Origin: Jannaschia maritima | GTDB taxonomy: Bacteria > Pseudomonadota > Alphaproteobacteria > Rhodobacterales > Rhodobacteraceae | Length of the DNA stretch: 64,000 bases | NCBI RefSeq assembly: GCF_030973515.1 | Contig: NZ_JARGZA010000003.1 | Location: 62,001 to 126,000, forward strand | Reading direction: 5' to 3' | In this document: positions 18,583-25,852 of the stretch, piece after piece | Position numbering within the stretch: the stretch's first letter is position 1 | Layout of the letters: each line of letters begins with the position of its first letter | The notes under the pieces: model-generated | The model's input: the letters and a program-made list of their open reading frames with translations, nothing else | What the model was told of the DNA's origin: nothing | Databases searched by the model: none | Translations under genes and position numbers: made by a program

Positions 18583-19254
18583 ATGCTCGACGACACCCAG
18601 ACCCGCGAAGCCTTCGACCGCATCCGGGACGCGTTTCCGGACGCGAAGGCCCCCACGGTGAAGAAGGGGCGCGACCCGTTTCGGTCGGTCGTGTCCTGCA
18701 TGCTGTCCGCCCAGAGCCTGGACCGCAACACCGCCGCCGCGTCGAAGGCTTTGTTCACGCTCGCCCGCACGCCGAAGGGCATCCTGAAGCTCGACGACGC
18801 CGTGATCGCGCAGGCGATCCGGCCCTGCGGCCTCTACAACGTAAAGACCCGCAACCTGAAGAAGATGTGCCGGTTCCTGCTGGACGAATACGGCGGCCGA
18901 GTCCCCCGCGACCGGGCCGGCCTGATGTCCCTGCCGGGCGTGGGCCGCAAATGCGCGGACATCGTGCAGCACTTCACCTTCGGGGACGCGGTCGTCGCCG
19001 TCGACACCCATGTCCACCGCGTCTGCAACCGCATCGGCCTGGCCCGGGGCAAAACGGAGGCGCAGACCGCCGCGTCGCTCGAAGCGCGCATCCCCGACGG
19101 GTACCGCGCGCCCGGCCACGTCCTCCTGCTGACCTTCGGCAAGCGCATCTGCCGGTCGCGCGACCCGTCCTGCGGCACCTGCCCCGTGAACGAGCTGTGC
19201 GAGGCGTTCCAGTCCGGCGCGATGGCGCGGGCCCGGCCGCCGGGGAAATCGTGA
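18583..19254 (+). CDS. nth: Endonuclease III
   Basis: A 223-residue DNA glycosylase/AP lyase that removes oxidised pyrimidines. The helix-hairpin-helix motif LPGVGRKCADIV holds the catalytic lysine, and VAVDTHVHRVCNRIGL holds the catalytic aspartate. The C-terminal iron-sulfur loop follows the exact spacing C-X6-C-X2-C-X5-C (CRSRDPSCGTCPVNELC). The ATG at 18583 was chosen; an in-frame ATG 18 bases upstream (MPYPRA) is possible and neither has a strong ribosome binding site. It starts 28 bp after the toxin stop codon. Confidence 0.93.
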   Translation: MLDDTQTREAFDRIRDAFPDAKAPTVKKGRDPFRSVVSCMLSAQSLDRNTAAASKALFTLARTPKGILKLDDAVIAQAIRPCGLYNVKTRNLKKMCRFLLDEYGGRVPRDRAGLMSLPGVGRKCADIVQHFTFGDAVVAVDTHVHRVCNRIGLARGKTEAQTAASLEARIPDGYRAPGHVLLLTFGKRICRSRDPSCGTCPVNELCEAFQSGAMARARPPGKS

Positions 19255-19318
19255 ATTGCCAGACGGCCCCCGCACGGGGCAGGCTTACCTCGCGTCGCAA
19301 CACCTGGGGAGGAACGCC

Positions 19319-19768
19319 ATGCTACGGACACTCGCACTTCTACTCGCGGTGACCCCCGCGGCCCATGCGGCCACGGGCGAACGCGTCCAGGTCACGGGCG
19401 AGGTGATCGACACCTGGTGCTATTTCTCCGGCGTCATGGGCGGGCCCGACGCCGTGGTCGGCAGCGCGCATCACACCTGCGCGCTGTGGTGCAGCGCGGG
19501 CGGCATCCCCGTGGGCCTCCTGGCGGAGGACGGGACCGTGTACATGGTCCTGAAGATGGCGGGCGACCCCGAAACGGCGGGCGGCGACACCAGCCTGCGC
19601 ATCGCGTCTCACACGATAACGGCGGACGGGATGCTCTATGTCCGCGACGGCCTGAACTACCTGGTGGTCGAGGAGGTCCTGGCCGACCAGGACATCGTCA
19701 ACGCGACCCACGACGATTTCGGGGTCATCCCCGGCTTCGCCATCCCCGAATCGGAGGCGCCGCAATGA
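19319..19768 (+). CDS. Exported Cys/His-motif protein, first of SCO cluster
   Basis: A 149-residue protein with a clear signal peptide (about residues 1-18, LALLLAVTPAAHA). The mature part starts with a β-rich segment VQVTGEVIDTWCYFSG and then HHTCALWCSAGG, giving Cys34, His51, His52, Cys54 and Cys58. This Cys/His pattern followed by GIPVGLLAEDGTVYMVL is seen in periplasmic proteins of unknown role, and could bind copper or heme. A strong GGGGAGGA precedes the ATG. It overlaps the next gene by four bases and belongs to a three-gene unit ending in an SCO-family copper protein. The function is not established. Confidence 0.8.
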   Translation: MLRTLALLLAVTPAAHAATGERVQVTGEVIDTWCYFSGVMGGPDAVVGSAHHTCALWCSAGGIPVGLLAEDGTVYMVLKMAGDPETAGGDTSLRIASHTITADGMLYVRDGLNYLVVEEVLADQDIVNATHDDFGVIPGFAIPESEAPQ

Positions 19769-20334
19769 TCCGCCTCGTCCCCATCGTCGCCGCGGTCGCG
19801 GCCCTCGCCCTGCCCGCCGCGGCCCAGGACTTCTCCGAAGGGTCGGAAGCCCGCGAATGGGGCCTGTTCGGCGAACGGAAGGCCACCTTCGCCGCCCGCG
19901 TGGCCGACCCCCTGTGCGAGTTCACGGGCGAATGCGCCGCCGATTGCGGCGGCGGCGACCGGCAGGTCGTGCTGATCCGGCAGGCCGACGACGCCATGGT
20001 GTTCCCCCTGAAGAACGCGCAGACGGCGTTCAACGGCGCCGTGGCGGACCTGGCCCCCTATTGCGGCCAGACCGTGGACGTGGACGGGCTGCTGATCGAG
20101 GACGACTTCGTCGGCGCGACCAACGTCTATCTTGTGCAGCGCATCCGGCCCGAAGGCGGCGAATGGATCCGCGCGAACCGCTGGACGGACGACTGGGCCG
20201 AACGCCACCCCGACGCCGCCGGGCCCGGCCCCTGGTTCCGCCGCGACCCCCGCATCCTGTCCGAGATCGAGGACGAAGGCTATCTCGGCCTGGGCCCCGA
20301 GGTCGACGAGGCGTTCATCGCGGACTGGTTCTGA
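19765..20334 (+). CDS. Exported cysteine-containing protein, second of SCO cluster
   Basis: A 189-residue protein with a signal peptide (about 1-20, ending PAAAQ). The mature N-terminal part has three cysteines in ADPLCEFTGECAADCGGG (51, 57 and 61) and a fourth in LAPYCGQTVDV near 96. The central region TVDVDGLLIEDDFVGATNVYLV could be an OB-like β fold similar to its upstream neighbour. The C-terminal half is Trp- and Asp-rich (RANRWTDDWAERHPD). I do not recognise a named family. It is coupled to both neighbours by overlaps, so it probably acts with the SCO protein on metal or redox handling in the periplasm. Confidence 0.78.
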   Translation: MIRLVPIVAAVAALALPAAAQDFSEGSEAREWGLFGERKATFAARVADPLCEFTGECAADCGGGDRQVVLIRQADDAMVFPLKNAQTAFNGAVADLAPYCGQTVDVDGLLIEDDFVGATNVYLVQRIRPEGGEWIRANRWTDDWAERHPDAAGPGPWFRRDPRILSEIEDEGYLGLGPEVDEAFIADWF

Positions 20335-20921
20335 TGCGCCTCGCCCTCCTTCTGTCGGCCTGCCTGGCCGTTCCCGGGGCGGCGCAGCAGGCGACCCTCC
20401 TGGCGCCCGGACCGGACACGGCGTTCCCCGCCGATATCGGCGGCGCCTATGCGCTGACCGACCATCACGGGCGGGCGCGCGACCGGACCGACCCCGACGG
20501 GCACGTCCAGCTGGTGTTCTTCGGCTATGCCACCTGCCAGGCGATCTGCACGGTCGCGCTGCCGATCCTGTCGCAGGTGGCGGCCGACCTGACCGAACGC
20601 GGCATCGGCGTCACGCCCCTCGTCATCACGGTGGACCCCGACGTCGACACCGTGGCCGCGATGGGCCCCGCCCTGGACGAGTACGCCCCCGGGCTCCTGG
20701 GCCTGACCGGCTCGCAGGATGCCCTTGCGGACGCCCGCGCGGCGTTCCACGTCGAGCGCACGGCGCTGTTCACCGACCCGGAAGGCAACGTCGTCTACGC
20801 CCACGGCGCGCATATCTACGTGATGGACGGCGACGGCGGGTTCCTGACGTTGCTGCCCCCGATCCTGCCTCCGGACCGGATGGTGGACATCGTCGCGGGC
20901 TACGCCGAAGCGCCCGCCTGA
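20334..20921 (+). CDS. SCO1/SenC-family copper chaperone
   Basis: A 195-residue exported thioredoxin-fold protein. The signal peptide covers about residues 1-17. The copper-binding CXXXC motif is CQAIC in FFGYATCQAICTVALPI, and the conserved histidine is in AHGAHIYVMDGDG. SCO proteins deliver copper to the CuA site of cytochrome oxidase or act as thiol reductases. The start shares one base with the preceding stop. Being the last gene of a coupled trio suggests that the two upstream exported proteins share its metal or thiol chemistry. Confidence 0.9.
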   Translation: MRLALLLSACLAVPGAAQQATLLAPGPDTAFPADIGGAYALTDHHGRARDRTDPDGHVQLVFFGYATCQAICTVALPILSQVAADLTERGIGVTPLVITVDPDVDTVAAMGPALDEYAPGLLGLTGSQDALADARAAFHVERTALFTDPEGNVVYAHGAHIYVMDGDGGFLTLLPPILPPDRMVDIVAGYAEAPA

Positions 20922-20990
20922 ACCCGCTTGCCCCGGCCCGGTGCCGGGGCATACCCTCCCCCTCGCGACACCTTTGGGGGAGAACCGCAC

Positions 20991-22445
20991 ATGCTCATCC
21001 GCGGCACGATCATCGCCACGCTCCTGGCCGGGACGGCGATGGCGCAGGGGACCGACATCACCATCGGGATGCAGCTGGAACCCCCCAACCTCGACCCGAC
21101 CGGCGGCGCGGCCGCGGCCATCGACGAGGTCGTCTATGCCAACCTGTTCGAAGGGCTGACCCGCATCGGGTCGGACGGCGCGGTGCAGCCGGCGCTCGCC
21201 CGCGACTGGACCACGTCGGAGGACGGCACCGTCTGGACCTTCACCCTCCGGGACGGGGTGACGTTCCACGACGGCACCGCGATGGACGCGTCCGACGTCG
21301 TGTTCAGCCTGGACCGCGCCCGGGCGGAGGACTCGATCAACGCCCAGAAGGCCCTGTTCGCGGGGATCCAGTCGGTGGAGGCCGTGGACCCGACCACCGT
21401 GCGCATCGTGCTCGACGCGCCAAACGGCAACCTGCCCTTCAACCTCGCCTGGGGCGACGCGGTCGTGGTGGCCCCCGAAACGGCGGACGGCAACGCCACG
21501 AACCCCGTCGGCACGGGGCCCTTCGCCTTCGGGCAATGGGTCCAGGGCGACCGGGTCGAGCTGGTCGCCAACCCCGATTACTGGGGCGAGGCGCCCGCGC
21601 TCGAGTCCGCCACGTTCAAGTTCATCTCCGACCCCAACGCCGCCTTTGCCGCCCTCATGGCGGGCGACGTGGACGCCTTCCCGAACTTCCCCGCCCCTGA
21701 AACCCTGGCGGCGTTCGAGGCCGATCCCCGCTTCAGCGTCATCGTCGGCAGCACGGAGGGCGAGACGATCCTGGGCATGAACAACGCCACCCTGGATCCG
21801 GACCTGCGCCGCGCGATCACGCACGCCATCGACCGGCAATCCATCATCGACGGCGCGATGTTCGGCTACGGCACGCCCATCGGCACCCACTTCGCGCCGC
21901 ACAATCCCGACTACGTGGACCTGACCGCCGACAGCGCCTTCGACCCCGAAGCCGCCCGCGCCGCCCTGGAAGCATCCTCCTACGACGGACGGGCCCTGCG
22001 CCTGATGCTGCCGCCCCCCGCCTATGCCCGCCGGGGCGGCGAGATCGTGGCGAGCCAGCTGCGCGACGTCGGCATCGAGACCGAGATCCAGAACCTCGAA
22101 TGGGCGCAATGGCTGGAACAGGTGTTCCGCGGCAAGGACTTCGACCTGACCATCGTCAGCCACACGGAACCCGCGGACATCAACATCTATGCCCGGCCCG
22201 ATTACTACTTCCAGTACGACAACCCGGCCTTCCAGACCCTGATCGAGCAGTTGGACCGCGAAACGAACCCCGAACAGCGCAGCGCGTTGCTCCGTCAGGC
22301 GCAGCAGACGATCGCCGCGGACCACGTCAACGCGTTCCTCTTCCAGCTGGCCAAGACCGGCATCGCCGATGCCCGCATCAAAGGCCTGTGGGAGAACGCG
22401 CCGACCCAGGCCAACGACCTGACCGGGGTGCGCTGGACGGAATAG
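20991..22445 (+). CDS. Peptide/nickel-type ABC transporter binding protein
   Basis: A 484-residue solute-binding protein of the DppA/OppA family (SBP_bac_5). The signal peptide is about residues 1-18 (LAGTAMAQ). Landmarks are the N-terminal LEPPNLDPTGG, FEGLTRIGSDG, the LRDGVTFHDGTAMDASDVVFSLDR motif, GTGPFAFGQWVQGDRV and the C-terminal region with RPDYYFQYDN. A GGGGGAGA ribosome binding site precedes the ATG. No permease or ATPase gene adjoins it, so the rest of the transporter must lie elsewhere. Substrate unknown. Confidence 0.9.
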   Translation: MLIRGTIIATLLAGTAMAQGTDITIGMQLEPPNLDPTGGAAAAIDEVVYANLFEGLTRIGSDGAVQPALARDWTTSEDGTVWTFTLRDGVTFHDGTAMDASDVVFSLDRARAEDSINAQKALFAGIQSVEAVDPTTVRIVLDAPNGNLPFNLAWGDAVVVAPETADGNATNPVGTGPFAFGQWVQGDRVELVANPDYWGEAPALESATFKFISDPNAAFAALMAGDVDAFPNFPAPETLAAFEADPRFSVIVGSTEGETILGMNNATLDPDLRRAITHAIDRQSIIDGAMFGYGTPIGTHFAPHNPDYVDLTADSAFDPEAARAALEASSYDGRALRLMLPPPAYARRGGEIVASQLRDVGIETEIQNLEWAQWLEQVFRGKDFDLTIVSHTEPADINIYARPDYYFQYDNPAFQTLIEQLDRETNPEQRSALLRQAQQTIAADHVNAFLFQLAKTGIADARIKGLWENAPTQANDLTGVRWTE

Positions 22446-22459
22446 GGGGTCGGACCCCC
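22445..22459 (+). terminator. Hairpin at the binding-protein stop codon
   Basis: GGGGGT, a 3-nt loop, ACCCCC forms a perfect 6-bp stem that begins at the last base of the stop codon. It may act with the stronger hairpin just downstream as a 3' end processing or termination signal. Confidence 0.4.
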
Positions 22460-22789
22460 ACCTCGCATCACGCCCCCGCGCTCCCCGCGCGGGGGCCACC
22501 GCCCCCAACGGCGCATCTTCGTCCGACGCGGGGCAGACGCTCCGCAGACACGTCGCAGACAGGCCCGGCGAAGCGAATCACCGGCCCATCCGCGGGCCTT
22601 CGGATCGGCGACGCGACGCCCACGACCGTCCCGAACGCCAACCCCGCCTGGTCCCGGCCGCCCCGGTGCCCGCCGCTTGCCCCACGCCCCGCTCGGGGGC
22701 ACACTGACCCCGACCGGCACCCGCCTCGTGACGACCGGCCGAAGGAACGTCGCCGCAGCGCAGCGAAAAGGTTGAGGATGCGGCGGACC
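22446..22789. other. 344-bp gene-free stretch with GC-rich hairpins
   Basis: This interval separates the binding-protein gene from a gene on the opposite strand with which it converges. The first 50 bases hold two strong hairpins, annotated separately. The remainder is GC-rich without a start, ribosome binding site or coding pattern that I would trust on either strand. Confidence 0.6.
22472..22496 (+). terminator. Strong GC hairpin, terminator-like
   Basis: A perfect 10-bp stem (GCCCCCGCGC, 5-nt loop TCCCC, GCGCGGGGGC) lies 26 bp after the stop codon of the binding protein. There is no T-tract, so intrinsic termination would be atypical. Its sequence resembles the hairpin in the glcE-glcF gap, which suggests a recurring intergenic element. 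Confidence 0.45.
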
Positions 22790-23383
22790 CTAAAGCTCGC
22801 CTGCAAGGAACAGGTCGACGTCCCCGATGCGGTCCTGCCCCCAGAACCGTTCCTCGCCCACCAGGTAGAACGGCGCCCCGAACGCGCCCTTCGCCACCGC
22901 GTCCTCCAGGTTGCGCGCATACGCCTCCGCCCCGCTCAGCAGGCCCGAATCGGCCAGCCCCGGATCGAACCCGTTGGCTGCCAGCACGTCGCGGATCACC
23001 GCGTCGTCCGCGACGTCCCGCTCCTCCGCCCAGCAGGCGCGCGTGAACGCATGGGCCAAGGCGCCCACGTCGCCGCCCGCCTCCTTCGCCGCGATGATGG
23101 CATAGGACGACGGCGCGGGGTTGGTCGGCCAATGCGCGGGTCGCAGGTTCATGGGCATCCCCAGCTTCCTGGCCTGCCGCCGCAGCTCCTGCAGCCGCCA
23201 GGCCTGCCGGTTTGGGTGGCGGTCCTTCGGCGGCGTGCCCCCCGTGCGCGCGAACAGAGCCATGATGTCCAGCGGCCGGTACTCGATCGCCGCGCCGTGC
23301 TTGGCGGCCACGGCCTCCAGCCGCGTGCCGGCCAGGTAGGTATAGGGGGACACTGTGGCAAAGAAGTATTCGATGGTGCGCAT
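22790..23383 (-). CDS. 2-hydroxychromene-2-carboxylate isomerase-like DsbA-family protein
   Basis: A 197-residue protein of the DsbA/GST-kappa fold. It opens with the strand IEYFFATVSPYTYLAG, where DsbA has CXXC; here the position is SPYTY, as in 2-hydroxychromene-2-carboxylate isomerases. Conserved features include RPLDIMALFARTGG, ACWAEERDVADDAVI and the cis-proline-type GAFGAPFYLVGEERFWGQDR. Isomerases of this type act in aromatic degradation with glutathione, but no such genes adjoin, so the substrate is uncertain. The ATG at 23383 was chosen over one 21 bases upstream because it gives the canonical MRTIEYFF start. Confidence 0.85.
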   Translation of the reverse strand: MRTIEYFFATVSPYTYLAGTRLEAVAAKHGAAIEYRPLDIMALFARTGGTPPKDRHPNRQAWRLQELRRQARKLGMPMNLRPAHWPTNPAPSSYAIIAAKEAGGDVGALAHAFTRACWAEERDVADDAVIRDVLAANGFDPGLADSGLLSGAEAYARNLEDAVAKGAFGAPFYLVGEERFWGQDRIGDVDLFLAGEL

Positions 23384-23465
23384 GCGTAGGCCTTTCAGGT
23401 TCACGCGACGCTAGCGCGCGTGTAAGCCCGGGCGCAACGCGGACCGGCCCCGATGGAGCGTGCGG

Positions 23466-24512
23466 ATGCAGAACCCCGACCCCAAGCTGATCTCCGGCAA
23501 CGCCAACAGGCCCCTGTCCGACGGCATCGCGCGCCGCATCTCGATGCACCGCGGCATGAAGGTCCAGCTTCTGAACGCCCGGGTTGAACGGTTCAACGAC
23601 CAGGAGATCTTCGTCGAGGTCTACGAGAACGTCCGCGGCGAGGACATGTTCATCGTGCAGTCGACGTCGAACCCCGCCAACGACAACCTGATGGAGCTCT
23701 TGGTCATCGCCGACGCCCTGCGCCGGTCGTCGGCTCAGCGCATCACCGCCGTGGTCCCCTATTTCGGCTACGCCCGCCAGGATCGCCGCACGAAGGCCCG
23801 CACGCCCATCAGCGCCAAGCTGGTCGCCAACATGATGGTCACGGCGGGCATCGAACGGGTGCTGACGATGGATCTGCACGCGGCCCAGATCCAGGGCTTC
23901 TTCGACATCCCCGTCGACAACCTCTACGCCTCGCCGATCTTCGCGCTCGACATCCTGCACCACTTCCCCGGCGCGATGGACGAGGTCATGGTCGTCAGCC
24001 CCGACGTCGGCGGCGTGGCCCGCGCGCGCGAGCTGGCCCAGCGCATCGGCGCGCCGCTGTCCATCGTCGACAAGCGCCGCGAGAAGGCCGGCGAAGTGTC
24101 CGAGATGACGGTGATCGGCGACGTCACGGGCCAGAAATGCGTGATCGTGGACGACATCTGCGACACCGCCGGAACGCTGTGCAAGGCGGCCGACGTGCTT
24201 CTCGACGCCGGCGCGCTGGAGGTTCACGCCTACATCACCCACGGCGTCCTGTCGGGCCCCGCCGTGGACCGGATCGAGGCGTCCAATCTCGCGTCGCTGG
24301 TCATCACCGACACGATCCAGGCCACCCCGGCCGTCCGGGACTGCGCCAACATCCGCATCATCCCCACCGCGCCCCTGATGGCCCAGGCCATCCTGAACAT
24401 CTGGAACGGCACCTCCGTGTCCAGCCTGTTCGACCAGCAGACCCTGGAGCCGATCTACGAGAACCTGTATCCCGCCGGATACGACGGGCGCTCGCTGCTC
24501 GAACGGGCCTGA
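23466..24512 (+). CDS. prs: Ribose-phosphate pyrophosphokinase
   Basis: A 348-residue PRPP synthetase. The ATP and ribose-phosphate sites are marked by the flexible loop region [21 protein letters not shown], the [20 protein letters not shown] motif and the PRPP-binding loop [11 protein letters not shown]. The C-terminal part is about 30 residues longer than in E. coli Prs, as in other alphaproteobacteria. The ATG at 23466 is preferred to the GTG six bases upstream because GGAG lies 8 bases before it. PRPP feeds nucleotide, histidine and tryptophan synthesis. Confidence 0.95.
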   Translation: MQNPDPKLISGNANRPLSDGIARRISMHRGMKVQLLNARVERFNDQEIFVEVYENVRGEDMFIVQSTSNPANDNLMELLVIADALRRSSAQRITAVVPYFGYARQDRRTKARTPISAKLVANMMVTAGIERVLTMDLHAAQIQGFFDIPVDNLYASPIFALDILHHFPGAMDEVMVVSPDVGGVARARELAQRIGAPLSIVDKRREKAGEVSEMTVIGDVTGQKCVIVDDICDTAGTLCKAADVLLDAGALEVHAYITHGVLSGPAVDRIEASNLASLVITDTIQATPAVRDCANIRIIPTAPLMAQAILNIWNGTSVSSLFDQQTLEPIYENLYPAGYDGRSLLERA

Positions 24513-24545
24513 CGCGACGGGGTCGGCCCCGGGCGTGGGCGGGCG

Positions 24546-24560
24546 TTAACCTCCCGTTTA
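24546..24560. promoter_or_regulatory. CtrA-like box upstream of dprA
   Basis: TTAACC, five bases, TTTACC matches the CtrA consensus TTAACC-N5-TTAACC with one mismatch. It sits 24 bp before the dprA start codon in the 71-bp gap after prs. In Rhodobacter capsulatus dprA expression has been reported to depend on CtrA, so the site is plausible, but a single near-match could be chance. Confidence 0.5.
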
Positions 24561-24583
24561 CCCCGTCCGCCTAGGCCCCCGCC

Positions 24584-25765
24584 ATGGACGATCCCACCGC
24601 CTACCCCCTGCCGCCGCCCTTCGCCGTCGAACTGTTGGAGGACGCGGCCCCCCTGGCCCGGGCCGCCCCCGCGGACAGCCCGGCGGAACGCCTGGCGCGG
24701 CTGCGCCTGATCCGGTCCCGCCGCGTGGGGCCCGTGACATGGCGCCGCCTCATGGCCCTGCACGGCAACGCGGTGGCCGCGCTCGACGCGCTGCCCGACC
24801 TGGCCGCGCAGGCGGGCGACGCGCGCTATGCCCCCGCCCCCGAATCCGCCGTGCGCGACGAGGGCCGCGCCGCCCGCGCCCTGGGCGCGCGCCTGGTCAC
24901 CCGCGGCGACCCCGACTATCCGACGCGCCTGATGGACCTGGACGACGCCCCGCCCGTCCTTTGGCTGGCGGGGGATGCGGACCTGTTGCGCCGGCCCTGC
25001 GTGGCCGTGGTGGGCACGCGCAACGCGTCCTCCGCCGGACGGCGCATGGCCCGCGACCTGGCGCGCGACCTGTCCCGCGCGGGCGTCGCGGTCGTGTCGG
25101 GCTTCGCGCGCGGCATCGACGCCATAGCGCACGACGCCGCCCTGCCCCTCACGGTCGCCGTCCATGCGGGCGGCCTGGACAAGCCCTATCCGCCGGAGAA
25201 CGTCGACCTCGCCGGGCGCATCATCGTCGAAGGGCTGTCCCTGACCGAACGACCCTTCGGCCACGCCCCCGCCGCGCGCGACTTTCCCAGGCGCAACCGC
25301 ATCGTGTCGGGCCTGTCCGACGCCGTCGTCGTGGTGGAGGCCGCGACCCGGTCGGGCAGCATGATCACCGCGCGGGACGCCCTGGACCAGGGGCGCGAGG
25401 TGATGGCCGTCCCCGGGCACCCGTCGGACGCGCGCCTGTCGGGCTGCAACGCGCTTCTGCGCGACGGCGCCACGCTGGTCCGCAACGCGGGCGACGTGCT
25501 CGACCTGCTCGACGCCCGGCCCGCCGCGCCGGCGCCCGAACCGCCCCCGGACCGCGTCCCGGCCCAGTCATCGGCCCCCATCGTCGCGACCGCGGACGAC
25601 CTGTCCGCGCGCCTGCTGGACCTGCTCTCCGCCACGCCCGTGTCGGAGGATCAGCTGGCCCGCGACGCCGACGCGGCCCCCCACCGCGTCGCCGCCGCCC
25701 TGTCGGAACTGGAGCTGCGGGGCCACGTCAACCGCCGTCCCGGCGGGGGCCTGACGCGGACCTAG
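24584..25765 (+). CDS. dprA: DNA-processing protein DprA
   Basis: A 393-residue DprA/Smf protein that loads RecA on incoming single-stranded DNA during transformation or gene-transfer-agent uptake. The Rossmann-like core has CVAVVGTRNASSAGRRMA, VSGFARGIDAIAHDAAL, the AGGLDKPYPPEN motif and FPRRNRIVSGLSD. The segment between GIDAIAHDAAL and LTVAVHAGG is a few residues shorter than usual. An N-terminal SAM-like extension and a C-terminal winged helix (ARLLDLLSATPVSEDQLARD) are present, as is common in alphaproteobacteria. A CtrA-like box precedes it. The GC bias is extreme even for this window. Confidence 0.94.
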   Translation: MDDPTAYPLPPPFAVELLEDAAPLARAAPADSPAERLARLRLIRSRRVGPVTWRRLMALHGNAVAALDALPDLAAQAGDARYAPAPESAVRDEGRAARALGARLVTRGDPDYPTRLMDLDDAPPVLWLAGDADLLRRPCVAVVGTRNASSAGRRMARDLARDLSRAGVAVVSGFARGIDAIAHDAALPLTVAVHAGGLDKPYPPENVDLAGRIIVEGLSLTERPFGHAPAARDFPRRNRIVSGLSDAVVVVEAATRSGSMITARDALDQGREVMAVPGHPSDARLSGCNALLRDGATLVRNAGDVLDLLDARPAAPAPEPPPDRVPAQSSAPIVATADDLSARLLDLLSATPVSEDQLARDADAAPHRVAAALSELELRGHVNRRPGGGLTRT

Positions 25766-25852
25766 GGGCAGCCGGACGGCCCATTGACATCGCTCGGGCC
25801 GTCGCCACATTCCCCCGCCAGACCGCCGCCCGCCGCCCTGAAGGATCACGCC

